NCBI RefSeq assembly: GCF_905372745.1
Contig: NZ_CAJPQR010000043.1
Span: 1-17,422 of the forward strand
From: an uncultured Campylobacter sp.
Lineage (GTDB): Bacteria; Campylobacterota; Campylobacteria; Campylobacterales; Campylobacteraceae
Length of the DNA: 17,422 nt
Reading direction: 5' to 3'
Numbering within the stretch: position 1 is the stretch's first letter; each line of letters starts with the position of its first letter. Below, piece by piece: positions 1-7,585 of this stretch. Both the position numbers and the translations under genes were made by a program. A model generated the notes under the pieces. That model saw nothing but the letters and a program-made list of their open reading frames with translations, was not told the DNA's origin and made no database searches.

Positions 1-38
1 GACTAGGCGACGAGAGGTCGTTTATGGTGAATTTTCAC

Positions 39-44
39 TATAAT
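39..44 (+). promoter_or_regulatory. Candidate -10 box upstream of the lipoprotein gene
   Basis: A perfect TATAAT lies in an AT-rich stretch. If used, it gives a leader of roughly 135 nt before the lipoprotein start. A second, weaker hexamer (TATGAT, 127-132) is closer and would give a leader of about 50 nt. Neither has a clear -35, which is normal for Campylobacter sigma-70 promoters. AT-rich DNA produces such hexamers by chance, so both calls are tentative. Confidence 0.35.
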
Positions 45-188
45 TTTTAATTAAATTTAAGTAGGCTCGTCGCGCGGTTAAATTTACGCGCGCGGCCCGC
101 AAACTAGCATTTATCTCTCGCCTTTATATGATTCTTAATATTAAGCTAAATTTAGATACATTTAAATTTTAAATTTTTAGGAGGATAA

Positions 189-944
189 ATGAAAGCTAAA
201 TTTTCTATCATAGCCGCTGTTTTGGCGCTAGTTGGATGCGGCGATAACAACATAGATACCGTGAAAAACTACACTCTGCCGCAGAAAAAATCAATGACGA
301 TAGGAGCGGCCATAGACGGGTATGAAGGCTGCAAAAGCGTCAAGTGGGAGGACGTCAGCGCAAAGGATTTAAAAGCGGTCAAAGTAACCTGCGAGGTCTC
401 GGACGCTATCCTCGAAGCTCAGTTTGACAACCAAAACGCCAGATACGAGGAGGCCGTGCAAAAAGCCAAAGACGAGGCGCAAAAAAACGTAGACAAGGCG
501 CTAGAGCGGATAATGCAAACCTATAACGACCTAAAAACCGAGGCCAGCGTCGATGCTAGCAAAGAAGAGCTGCTCGCGTTAGCGAATAAATTTTGTAAAT
601 ACGACGAGGAAAAAGAAAAGAAACACACCTTCGGCGCGCCGGTAACCTGCGATAACGACGCTCTAGCTAGCGAGCTTTTGGATAAACATAAGCTAAACGG
701 AAGATCTCTTATATTTGCTACTTTCGTAAATCAGTTTCAGTGGGCTGCGCTTGACTCGCAGCGTCCGCCAAAGCCTATATTTTTCGGCGATATGCCAAAG
801 AAAATCGGCTCACGTTCGTATGAGATTAAATTTATCATAAGCACAGATAAAACCGTCGATGTAGATCGTAAAGCTGCGATAATAGAAGACGGGGAGCGCA
901 GGGATATTAGCGGTAGCGTGCTTAGCAAATTTTACGACAGATAG
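189..944 (+). CDS. Predicted lipoprotein of unknown function
   Basis: A 251-residue protein with a lipoprotein signal peptide: Met-Lys-Ala-Lys, a hydrophobic stretch, then the lipobox Leu-Val-Gly-Cys with the lipidated Cys at residue 17. The residue after it is Gly, not Asp, so outer-membrane sorting is possible but unproven. Residues about 75-125 are rich in Ala, Glu, Lys and Gln and look helical or coiled-coil. Further cysteines in the mature part (for example in CKS, VTCEV, FCKYD and VTCDN) could form disulfides in the periplasm. The start is supported by AGGAGG at 179-184, 4 nt upstream of ATG. I do not recognise the family. It stands alone, with a gene-poor kilobase downstream and no obvious operon partner. 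Confidence 0.85.
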   Translation: MKAKFSIIAAVLALVGCGDNNIDTVKNYTLPQKKSMTIGAAIDGYEGCKSVKWEDVSAKDLKAVKVTCEVSDAILEAQFDNQNARYEEAVQKAKDEAQKNVDKALERIMQTYNDLKTEASVDASKEELLALANKFCKYDEEKEKKHTFGAPVTCDNDALASELLDKHKLNGRSLIFATFVNQFQWAALDSQRPPKPIFFGDMPKKIGSRSYEIKFIISTDKTVDVDRKAAIIEDGERRDISGSVLSKFYDR

Positions 945-1271
945 GGTTTGGCCGCTTGCGTTATTAGACGCCTAAGGCTAGCATTTTGGGGTTGCGCCTT
1001 TAAGGATCAAAGCACCTTCTTAGCGCCCGTAAAGTTGCGTAAGATTTACCGAGTATGTAGTCTTTTTGCAGGTAAATTCGAGCGATTTAACTTTAGTCTT
1101 TTTGTGCTTTAAAATCGCGTTTAAATTTAGATTTAGCGCAAATTTTATCCGCGCTAGTTTATCTAAATTTAGGCGATTTAAAACATAAGCGTTAGCCTTT
1201 ATTTGCTTTATCAATCACTCCAAAGCTTGGTTTAGCGCCCAAATTTATGAGGCGTGTTGCCGACCTCGCAT

Positions 1272-1385
1272 TTAGATTTGCAAGCCTTTAACGGCGTCGT
1301 TTAGCTTTTGCGATATTTGCGCGGTTAAATTTATGCCCAAATCTAGCCCGAATTCGACTTTTATTAGACCAGCAAAATACTTCAT
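1272..1385 (-). CDS. Possible small ORF or remnant, 37 residues
   Basis: The frame begins ATG-AAG-TAT-TTT at 1385 and ends TAA at 1272. An AAGG lies about 6 nt upstream of the ATG. The product starts MKYFAGLIKVEFGLDL and ends KLNDAVKGLQI. The same frame stays open upstream to 1448 (22 more codons) without another canonical start, so the small ORF may be the 3' end of a once longer gene. The pattern of a beta strand, Gly-Ile-Asn, then an amphipathic helix ending in Gly-Leu is reminiscent of the C-terminus of Asp23/Gls24 proteins. That is a resemblance from memory, not a match. It could equally be a chance frame. Confidence 0.25.
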   Translation of the reverse strand: MKYFAGLIKVEFGLDLGINLTAQISQKLNDAVKGLQI

Positions 1386-1403
1386 ATAAACCTTGCTAAA
1401 TAA

Positions 1404-1417
1404 GCGTAAATTTACGC
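1404..1417. repeat. 14-bp perfect palindrome around AAATTT
   Basis: GCGTAAATTTACGC reads identically on both strands. Its half, GCGTAAATTT, recurs at 2007-2016, 12835-12844, 12874-12883 and 12919-12928. It may be an extended form of the AAATTT motif that dominates the spacers of this window. Any function as a binding or methylation site is inference. Confidence 0.5.
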
Positions 1418-1560
1418 CTGCAGCGTCAAAACAAAAGATATGCCGCTCTCATTTTGTTTTTGTATTTTGCGCTATTTTACCGCTTTTGCAAATCGGACGG
1501 GCTTAGCTAGCTAGTTTTTTTAAAATTCGCATAAATTTAAAACCCTCAAATTTACTCTAG

Positions 1561-1839
1561 CGACTTTTTGCATTTATTTTTTGGCTTTATACGCGCCGAC
1601 GTTTTAGTTTGTCTTTTTACGCCGCGCTTGCCAAATTTGACGACTACTTCAAAACCGGCAACAAACGCAACCTAAATTTAGTCGCTACGTCCAAGTGAAA
1701 TCCAAGCGTAGCCGAAAAATTTAGCCGCGAGCATAAGGGCTCAAAGGGCGGCATCCAAAGTAAATTTAACAAACTTAAAAAGCGGACTCGGCAATACGGT
1801 TTTACATTTTTGCAAATCGGGTTTTACGGGCAAGCATAA
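1561..1839 (+). pseudogene. Possible decayed reading frame with one internal stop
   Basis: A frame follows a TAG at 1558-1560 and runs about 45 codons to TGA at 1696-1698. It then continues in the same frame for another 46 codons to TAA at 1837-1839. The two parts include YAALAKFDDYFKTGNKRNLN and HKGSKGGIQSKFNKLKKRTR, which look protein-like in composition. There is no ATG or ribosome binding site at the front. I do not recognise a family. It may be a relic or a chance pair of open frames; confidence is low. Confidence 0.2.
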
Positions 1840-2015
1840 AATTTAATACAAAAATATAAAGCTTAAAAATAGCGACCGCACAGAGTACCCGCCTACAAGC
1901 CAAGCTTAAAAAGCATAAAAATCAATGGAGAACAAAACTCCCGATTAGAAGAGATTAATTTATAAAACAAGAAAAAGAGGCGGACGAGAGGCAAAGCCAA
2001 GCGCCCGCGTAAATT

Positions 2016-4286
2016 TTAGAAGCGCTGTCCGATAGTAAATTCAAACGTGCTCGTATCGTCGCCGTCTTGCTTTTTGAGCGGTTTAGCAAAGATTAGCTGA
2101 AGCGGTCCCATAGGCGTTACCCACTCGATACCGGCGCCCGCACTGTATCTGCTGATGCGTCCGTCGATATGATCTACGATGCCCGGAGCCGTGACGTTTG
2201 CGATCTTGCCGTGGATCACGCCGTAGTCAAAGAACAGCACGCCGCGCATCTTTACGCGCTCTATTAACGGAAAGCTAAGCTCGGCCGAGCTATTAAACGA
2301 CATATCGCCGCCTGTCTCATACCAGCTGCCGCTAGAGACTTTGACTTTAGGAGAGACGGTTCTACTCTCAAATCCGCGTAGATTTCTGATACCGCCTAGA
2401 TATAGTCTCTCGTTGATAGGCACCCAGCCGCGATCCCAAATTTTACCGAAGCTTGATTTAAACCTGAAAATAAGGTCGTAGTCCACCCACTCTCTAATGC
2501 CCTGATACCAGTTGAAATTCGTTCTGCTCTTTAAAAATTTCTCATCTCCGCCCACACCCGCAAACTCTAGGCTAGTGCTTGCGATGATACCGGTGCGAGG
2601 CAGGTAATAATCATCCGTGCTGTTATAGGTAATAGACGGGATGAGCGAGCTTTTTAGGCTCTTGCCGTCTTTGTAGCCGACGGTTTTTAACACATCACTA
2701 AGTCCGCTGATACGGCTTTGTTCGATGATATAGCCCAAAGACGCGCTTAAATTTCTGGTTAGTTTTCTACCCACTACGACGTTTAAGCCGTATGATTTCT
2801 CGTCGTAGCTGTTCCAGTTATAGTCGTTAGCGTATAGCGTGCCGCCTAGACTATATTCGCTATCAAAAAGGCGCGGGTTGGTTAAACCTATCTGGCCTGA
2901 GAGTTCGTTATCGCTTCTATCGACGCTTACGACGCCCTTCATGCCGCTACCGAACACGTTCGTATCCGACAAACTTGCGTTAAGCAACAAACCGTCCGAG
3001 CTGCCGTAGCCGATACCGCCGCTAATAGAGCCGGTGGAGGCCTCTTTTACTTTTACGAGTAGATCGACTTGATTTGCCCCGACGCGTTGCTCCTCGATCT
3101 CGACATCGTCAAAGTAGCTCGTTCGCTTTAGCGCGTCCTTGCTATCTTGCAGATCGGTTCTACTATATAAGTTTCCCTCCGTGAGGTATAGCTCGCGTCT
3201 AACGACTCTGTCTACGGTTCTATCGTTACCTGAAATTTGTACGTTTCTTATATATACTTTTTCGTCCGGCACGACCTCGTAGACGATACTTACGGTCTTA
3301 TCCTCGACGTTTTTCTCGGTTTTTGGATTTATCCTTACGAATGCATATCCCTTATCCGCCACGATATCGTCGAGCTTTTTCATGTCTTGCCTTAGGCGAG
3401 CGGAGTTCATCACGTCGCCGCTCTCTAGCCTAAAGTCTTTTAAAATTTTCTCTTTATCAAGCTCTAAAAACTCAGGCGCTTCGATATCTACGCTAGACAC
3501 CCTATACTGCTCGCCCTCGGTCACGTAGTAGGTGAGGTCTGCGGTGTAATTATCCATATAGGCGTTTAGATACGGGTTTGAGACGGTGGCGTCTAGGTAG
3601 CCTTTTTGATAGTATTTGTCTTGGATTCTCGCAGGATCGTTTGGTAGCTCGAAAAGCTTAACCTTACCATCATTTCTACCCCACATCCAGCCCATGAATT
3701 CGCGCTCTTTATTCGCTACCACAGGCTCCACGTCGTCATAATCAAAAAGCTTTGCGCCGACTAAATTTACATTTTCTATTATGATATTTTCGCCGCGGTT
3801 TATGTTCATCGTGACAAAAAGGCTGCTTTCATTGCCTGCTACCGGCTCTTTTGTTACGTCTACGATCGTGTCGAAGTATCCCTTTGACTCGTAGTACTGC
3901 CTGATGCGCTCTTTTGCGCGCTCGATGGCTAGCTCGTCATACATATTGCCTTGCTTGATGTTGATTAGCCCGTCGATAGCGGTTTTGTCGTTAGTCACTA
4001 CGCCCTTGATATCGATACGAGCGATGCTAGGCTTTTCTTTTACCGTTACGGTTACGTCGCCGCCCTCGTTTTCGATATATATATCGTCGAAGTAGCCCTG
4101 CCTAAAGAGCTTTGCGATCGCCCTATCCGTACTATCGCCGCTTAGATCGTCGCCGACTTTTAGCCCCATTATCTCCTTTGCAGTTTCGGGAGACAGATGT
4201 ACAAGACCTTTAAAATTTATGGAAGTTATCTGCTGGGCATTTGCCAAAACAGCACCCAGAAGTAGTAGAAAAACGCTTTTTTTCAT
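2016..4286 (-). CDS. bamA: Outer-membrane protein assembly factor BamA (Omp85)
   Basis: A 756-residue Omp85 protein that folds and inserts beta-barrel proteins into the outer membrane. It has a cleavable signal peptide (MKKSVFLLLLGAVLANAQQ, cut probably after ANA). Five POTRA repeats span roughly residues 20-420, each with the beta-alpha-alpha-beta-beta pattern. A 16-strand barrel fills the remainder. The L6 loop signature Leu-Arg-Gly-Phe is present, with Arg at 637. The chain ends FEFTIGQRF, with the terminal Phe typical of a beta signal. Length is close to the family norm. The gene is divergent from tyrA with an 80-bp gap. Downstream on the minus strand there is no partner gene in the window. 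The ribosome binding site is weak (AGG about 9 nt before ATG). Confidence 0.97.
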   Translation of the reverse strand: MKKSVFLLLLGAVLANAQQITSINFKGLVHLSPETAKEIMGLKVGDDLSGDSTDRAIAKLFRQGYFDDIYIENEGGDVTVTVKEKPSIARIDIKGVVTNDKTAIDGLINIKQGNMYDELAIERAKERIRQYYESKGYFDTIVDVTKEPVAGNESSLFVTMNINRGENIIIENVNLVGAKLFDYDDVEPVVANKEREFMGWMWGRNDGKVKLFELPNDPARIQDKYYQKGYLDATVSNPYLNAYMDNYTADLTYYVTEGEQYRVSSVDIEAPEFLELDKEKILKDFRLESGDVMNSARLRQDMKKLDDIVADKGYAFVRINPKTEKNVEDKTVSIVYEVVPDEKVYIRNVQISGNDRTVDRVVRRELYLTEGNLYSRTDLQDSKDALKRTSYFDDVEIEEQRVGANQVDLLVKVKEASTGSISGGIGYGSSDGLLLNASLSDTNVFGSGMKGVVSVDRSDNELSGQIGLTNPRLFDSEYSLGGTLYANDYNWNSYDEKSYGLNVVVGRKLTRNLSASLGYIIEQSRISGLSDVLKTVGYKDGKSLKSSLIPSITYNSTDDYYLPRTGIIASTSLEFAGVGGDEKFLKSRTNFNWYQGIREWVDYDLIFRFKSSFGKIWDRGWVPINERLYLGGIRNLRGFESRTVSPKVKVSSGSWYETGGDMSFNSSAELSFPLIERVKMRGVLFFDYGVIHGKIANVTAPGIVDHIDGRISRYSAGAGIEWVTPMGPLQLIFAKPLKKQDGDDTSTFEFTIGQRF

Positions 4287-4316
4287 TTATTTAACCTAAA
4301 AGTGATGATAAGGCTG

Positions 4317-4323
4317 TATAATA
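4317..4323. promoter_or_regulatory. Overlapping divergent -10 boxes for bamA and tyrA
   Basis: On the plus strand TATAAT (4317-4322) is 44 nt before the tyrA start. Read on the minus strand, the same bases give TGCTATTAT, an extended -10-like element about 32 nt before the bamA start. The whole bamA-tyrA gap is only 80 bp, so both promoters must lie here and would compete for polymerase. Start sites are not proven. Confidence 0.5.
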
Positions 4324-4366
4324 GCACATTTTATTTTTAAACAATATAAATTTAAAAGGTGAATTT

Positions 4367-5197
4367 ATGAAAATCGGTATCGTAGGCCTAGGACTCATCG
4401 GCGGCTCACTAGGTCTTAGCCTAAAAAACGAAAAACTAATCAGCTGCGTTAGCGGCATGGATCTAAACAAAGAGCACGAAGAGCAGGCAATCAAGCTCGG
4501 CCTCGTGCATGAAATTTTAACTCTTGAGCAGATGAAGCAAAAGTGCGACATGATATTTCTAGCCATCCCCGTAGAAGCCATCATCAAAATCGTCAAAGAA
4601 TTTGAAGGCATCGGCGAAAACACGACTATCGTAGATCTTGGTAGCACTAAGCAAAAAATCATAGAAGCCGTGCCTGAGAGCATCAGGCAAAATTTCATCC
4701 CCGCTCACCCGATGGCGGGCACGGAGTACTCCGGTCCGACTGCTGCGTTTTCTGGACTTTTTAAAGACGCGGTCGTAGCTATCTGCGACTTTAAAGAAAG
4801 CGGCGAGATGCACGTCAAGCGCTCGGTCGAGCTCTTTTCGCACCTGGGTATGAAGATTATCTTCATGAGCGCGGCGGAGCACGACCACCACGCCAGCGTG
4901 ATCTCCCACCTGCCCCACGCTATCAGCTTTTCGCTAGCTAGCAGCGTGCTAAAAAAGGAAAACAAAAAAAATATCATCGCGCTAAGCGGAACGGGATTTA
5001 ACGGCATGATCAGGATCGCCAAAAGCTCGCCCGTGATGTGGACGGATATCTTTAAACAAAACAAGCAAAATTTGATAAATTCGATAGACCTTTTCAAAAA
5101 AGAGCTTGACGAATGCGAAAATTTAATCAAAAACGAGAAGTGGGACGAGCTGCGAGAATGGATGAGCGAAGCTAGAAAAATACGCGAAATTTTATAA
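4367..5197 (+). CDS. tyrA: Prephenate dehydrogenase
   Basis: Catalyses NAD(P)-dependent oxidative decarboxylation of prephenate to 4-hydroxyphenylpyruvate in tyrosine synthesis, in the cytoplasm. The N-terminus is a Rossmann fold with Gly7-x-Gly9-x-x-Gly12 (MKIGIVGLGLIGGSLG). The catalytic-region motif HPMAGTEYSG begins at His114. A second conserved block, SHLPHAISFSLA, belongs to the helical C-terminal dimerisation domain. At 276 residues it is a monofunctional enzyme with no chorismate mutase or ACT domain. AAGGTG sits 5 nt before the ATG. It is first in the plus-strand run and is followed 72 nt later by the M23 peptidase gene. Start and family are clear. Confidence 0.96.
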   Translation: MKIGIVGLGLIGGSLGLSLKNEKLISCVSGMDLNKEHEEQAIKLGLVHEILTLEQMKQKCDMIFLAIPVEAIIKIVKEFEGIGENTTIVDLGSTKQKIIEAVPESIRQNFIPAHPMAGTEYSGPTAAFSGLFKDAVVAICDFKESGEMHVKRSVELFSHLGMKIIFMSAAEHDHHASVISHLPHAISFSLASSVLKKENKKNIIALSGTGFNGMIRIAKSSPVMWTDIFKQNKQNLINSIDLFKKELDECENLIKNEKWDELREWMSEARKIREIL

Positions 5198-5236
5198 ATT
5201 CGGGCTCAAATTTACCTTAAATTTATCGCTTTTTAG

Positions 5237-5242
5237 TAAAAT
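5237..5242 (+). promoter_or_regulatory. Candidate -10 box before the M23 peptidase gene
   Basis: TAAAAT, preceded by a T-rich stretch, is 27 nt upstream of the peptidase ATG in a 72-bp gap. It would allow expression independent of tyrA. Read-through from tyrA is equally possible because no terminator hairpin is visible in the gap. Confidence 0.3.
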
Positions 5243-5269
5243 CGGCATCTTTAAGATTTAGGAGATTTT

Positions 5270-6637
5270 ATGAGAAGACGCGGCAATCCAAATTTGATAT
5301 TTTTCGGCGTTATTATTTTACTTTTAGTTGCGGCGATAGCTTTTTTATTTACTTCAAAAACATTTGAGCGAGAAGCGCCTAGCATAGCTATCTCGGATCA
5401 AATTTACTGGAACCTAACCTCGCCTTTGCCGATCAAAATAACCGACGAAAGCGGCGTAAAATCGGTTAAAATTTCGCTTGTAGACGAAAAAGGTAGCGTA
5501 AATTTGCTAACTCAAAAATTTGAAGCGCCGTCTGAGATCGTCGATTTAAATTTGACCTTTCCGAAAACTGGATTTGCCGCGCAAAAAGATATCTACAACA
5601 TCGTAATTGAGGCCACGGATACGAGCAAATGGGGATTTTTCCTCGGCAACACGCAAAAAAAAGAGGTCAAAATCACCGTCGATAACAAAAAACCCGACGT
5701 AAACATCCTAAACCACTCGTACGCCATCACAAAAGGCGGTAGTGCGACGGTCGTGTTTAAGGCCACCGATGAGATGCTAAAAGAGGTCTATATCGAGACG
5801 AATTACGGTAAGAAATTTATCCCGAGCAAATTCGTAAAAGAGGGCTACTACGCCTCGCTAGTGGCATGGCCGGCGCAACAAGGCTCGTTTAGCGCCGACG
5901 TCGTAGCGCTTGATGCGGCGGGAAATATAACCAAAAGCAAGATAAGATTTTTCTACCAAGACAAAAAATACCGCATCTCAAAAATAAAACTAGACGGCCA
6001 AAGTAGATTTTTAAACGAAAAAATCCCGGAACTAGCGCAACAATACGCTAAAAACTACGACGCTATGAGCAATCTGGAAAAGATGAAATTCGTAAATGAA
6101 AATCTCCGCGAGGCAAATGAGAAAATAATCTCGCAAATCGCCGCAAAAGTCGAGATAGACGCGGCGGAAAACTTTAGCGTAAATAAATTTTACCCGCTAA
6201 AAAACGGCAAAGCGGTGGCTAGCTTCGGCGACCACAGATATTATACATTTGAGGATAAAGACGTCAGCGAAAGCTGGCACATGGGTATCGACCTAGCCTC
6301 GACGCAAAGAGCCGACATCGTCGCTAGCAACGACGGCACGGTAGAATTTGCCGCGGATAACGGCATCTACGGGCGCAACATCCTGATAAATCACGGATTT
6401 GGGCTATTTTCGCTCTACGGACACTGCAGCTCGCTAAACGTCAAAGCCGGCGACTCGGTCAAGGCGGGCGACGTCATCGCAAACACGGGCGTTACGGGTC
6501 TAGCGATGGGTGATCATTTGCACTTTGGCATGCTAGTTCAAGGCATAGAAGTGCGCCCCGAAGAGTGGATGGATAACGGCTGGATGAAGGATAATGTAAC
6601 CGGCGTTTTGAGCGCGGCCAAAAAAATGGTCGAATAA
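5270..6637 (+). CDS. Membrane-anchored M23 (LytM) family metallopeptidase
   Basis: Probable peptidoglycan endopeptidase of 455 residues. One membrane segment (about residues 9-27) near the N-terminus places the rest in the periplasm. Residues about 30-230 are beta-rich and look Ig-like, with a repeated Asp-Asn-Lys-Lys-Pro style strand boundary. A helical linker follows, then the C-terminal LytM domain. Zinc ligands are His337 and Asp341 (HMGID) and His418 of the HLH motif. His385 (YGH) and His416 complete the active site, so the enzyme appears catalytically intact. GGAG lies shortly before the ATG. Relatives in Campylobacter and Helicobacter shape the helical cell wall, but which one this corresponds to cannot be read from the sequence. 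It precedes lpxC, another envelope gene. Confidence 0.92.
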   Translation: MRRRGNPNLIFFGVIILLLVAAIAFLFTSKTFEREAPSIAISDQIYWNLTSPLPIKITDESGVKSVKISLVDEKGSVNLLTQKFEAPSEIVDLNLTFPKTGFAAQKDIYNIVIEATDTSKWGFFLGNTQKKEVKITVDNKKPDVNILNHSYAITKGGSATVVFKATDEMLKEVYIETNYGKKFIPSKFVKEGYYASLVAWPAQQGSFSADVVALDAAGNITKSKIRFFYQDKKYRISKIKLDGQSRFLNEKIPELAQQYAKNYDAMSNLEKMKFVNENLREANEKIISQIAAKVEIDAAENFSVNKFYPLKNGKAVASFGDHRYYTFEDKDVSESWHMGIDLASTQRADIVASNDGTVEFAADNGIYGRNILINHGFGLFSLYGHCSSLNVKAGDSVKAGDVIANTGVTGLAMGDHLHFGMLVQGIEVRPEEWMDNGWMKDNVTGVLSAAKKMVE

Positions 6638-6664
6638 ATTTGCCATTTTGTTGTAAATTTGTTG

Positions 6665-6670
6665 TATAAT
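6665..6670 (+). promoter_or_regulatory. Promoter -10 for lpxC
   Basis: TATAAT preceded by TTG (an extended-type TG) lies 30 nt upstream of the chosen lpxC start at 6701. It overlaps the in-frame upstream TTG codons at 6659-6664, which would be untranscribed from this promoter. That helps decide the start of lpxC. Confidence 0.55.
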
Positions 6671-6700
6671 GGCAAGAATAAGAAAAATAAGGGCGAAAAT

Positions 6701-7585
6701 TTGAAACAAACAACTATAAAATCAACCGTAGAAGGCGTAGGCATCGGACTTCACAAGGGTGAACCGATAAAAATCACGCTTGAACCGCTCGGGGCAAATT
6801 CGGGGATAATATTTTACAGAAAAGACCTCGGAGTGAGCTTTAAAGCGGAGCCAAAAAATGTGATAAACACTCAAATGGCAACCGTAATCGGCGGCAAAGA
6901 GGGCTACATCTCGACGATCGAGCACCTCCTTAGCGCGATAAACGGCTACGGCATAGATAACGTCCGCATAGTCCTAGATGCCAACGAAGTGCCGGTAATG
7001 GACGGCTCGGCGATAAGCTACTGCATGATGCTGGATGAAGCCGGCACAGCGGAGCTTGACGCGGACAAAAAAGTAATCGTAATCAAACGCCCGGTAGAAG
7101 TAAACAAAAACGGAAAATTTGCCAGAGTGACGCCGTCAAATAACCCGAAATTCGACTTTACGATCAAATTTGCCCACCCGATAATCGGCGAGCAAAACTA
7201 TGTGTTTGAGTTTAGTAAACAAGCCTACATCGAGGAGATCGCGCGCGCTAGGACGTTTGGATTTTTAAAAGACGTGCAGATGCTAAGAGCGCAAAATTTA
7301 GCCCTCGGCGGTAGCCTAGATAACGCCGTAGTCATCGACGATAATAAAATTTTAAATCCCGAAGGTCTGCGCTTTGAAAACGAATTCGTTCGTCATAAAA
7401 TTTTAGACGCAATCGGCGATCTAAGCCTAATGGGCGCGCCATTGATGGCTGATTATACGAGCTTCGCGGGCAGTCACGAGCTAAACCACGAGCTAACGCT
7501 AGCTATCCTAAGCGACGATAAAAACTACGAAATCGTCACGCTAAAAGGCGATTTCGCGCGCGAATATCAAAAGGTATTTGCATAA
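6701..7585 (+). CDS. lpxC: UDP-3-O-acyl-N-acetylglucosamine deacetylase
   Basis: Zinc enzyme that deacetylates UDP-3-O-acyl-GlcNAc, the committed step of lipid A synthesis, in the cytoplasm. The chosen TTG start gives 294 residues beginning MKQTTIKSTVEGVGIGLHKG, which matches how the family begins. AAGGG (6689-6693) is 7 nt upstream of this TTG. An in-frame TTG at 6659 would add 14 residues but overlaps the -10 box. Zinc ligands are His75 (TIEHL), His232 and Asp236 (HKILD); His259 (SHELNH) is the conserved catalytic His. Its stop codon overlaps the probable start of the tsaB-like gene, so the two are likely translated as a pair. Family assignment is very secure and the start nearly so. Confidence 0.96.
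   Translation: MKQTTIKSTVEGVGIGLHKGEPIKITLEPLGANSGIIFYRKDLGVSFKAEPKNVINTQMATVIGGKEGYISTIEHLLSAINGYGIDNVRIVLDANEVPVMDGSAISYCMMLDEAGTAELDADKKVIVIKRPVEVNKNGKFARVTPSNNPKFDFTIKFAHPIIGEQNYVFEFSKQAYIEEIARARTFGFLKDVQMLRAQNLALGGSLDNAVVIDDNKILNPEGLRFENEFVRHKILDAIGDLSLMGAPLMADYTSFAGSHELNHELTLAILSDDKNYEIVTLKGDFAREYQKVFA

Larger units (their letters stand above)
945..2015. other. Gene-poor 1.07-kb region, possibly containing decayed sequence
   Basis: No convincing full-length gene is visible between the lipoprotein stop and the end of bamA. The DNA is AT-rich and has about 14 copies of AAATTT. Three weak coding traces occur: a minus-strand frame ending at 1020 (64 codons), a minus-strand frame 1448 to 1272, and a plus-strand frame 1561-1839 broken by one TGA. 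The last two are listed separately. Short open frames with plausible composition on both strands suggest a gene graveyard, but chance is not excluded. There is no tRNA-like cloverleaf and no insertion-sequence ends that I could see. Confidence 0.5.

Noticed and set aside
1020..1214. Minus-strand open frame of 64 codons with a TTG start
   Set aside because: Low-complexity Asn/Leu/Lys product created largely by AAATTT-type sequence, poorly spaced ribosome binding site and no recognisable family; not called as a gene.
1926..1941. GGAG/CTCC hairpin downstream of bamA
   Set aside because: Only a 4-bp stem without a T-run on the bamA strand; too weak to call a terminator.
4291..5130. Long open frames antisense to tyrA
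   Set aside because: They lie entirely opposite a well-supported gene with all family motifs; composition reflects the sense codons.
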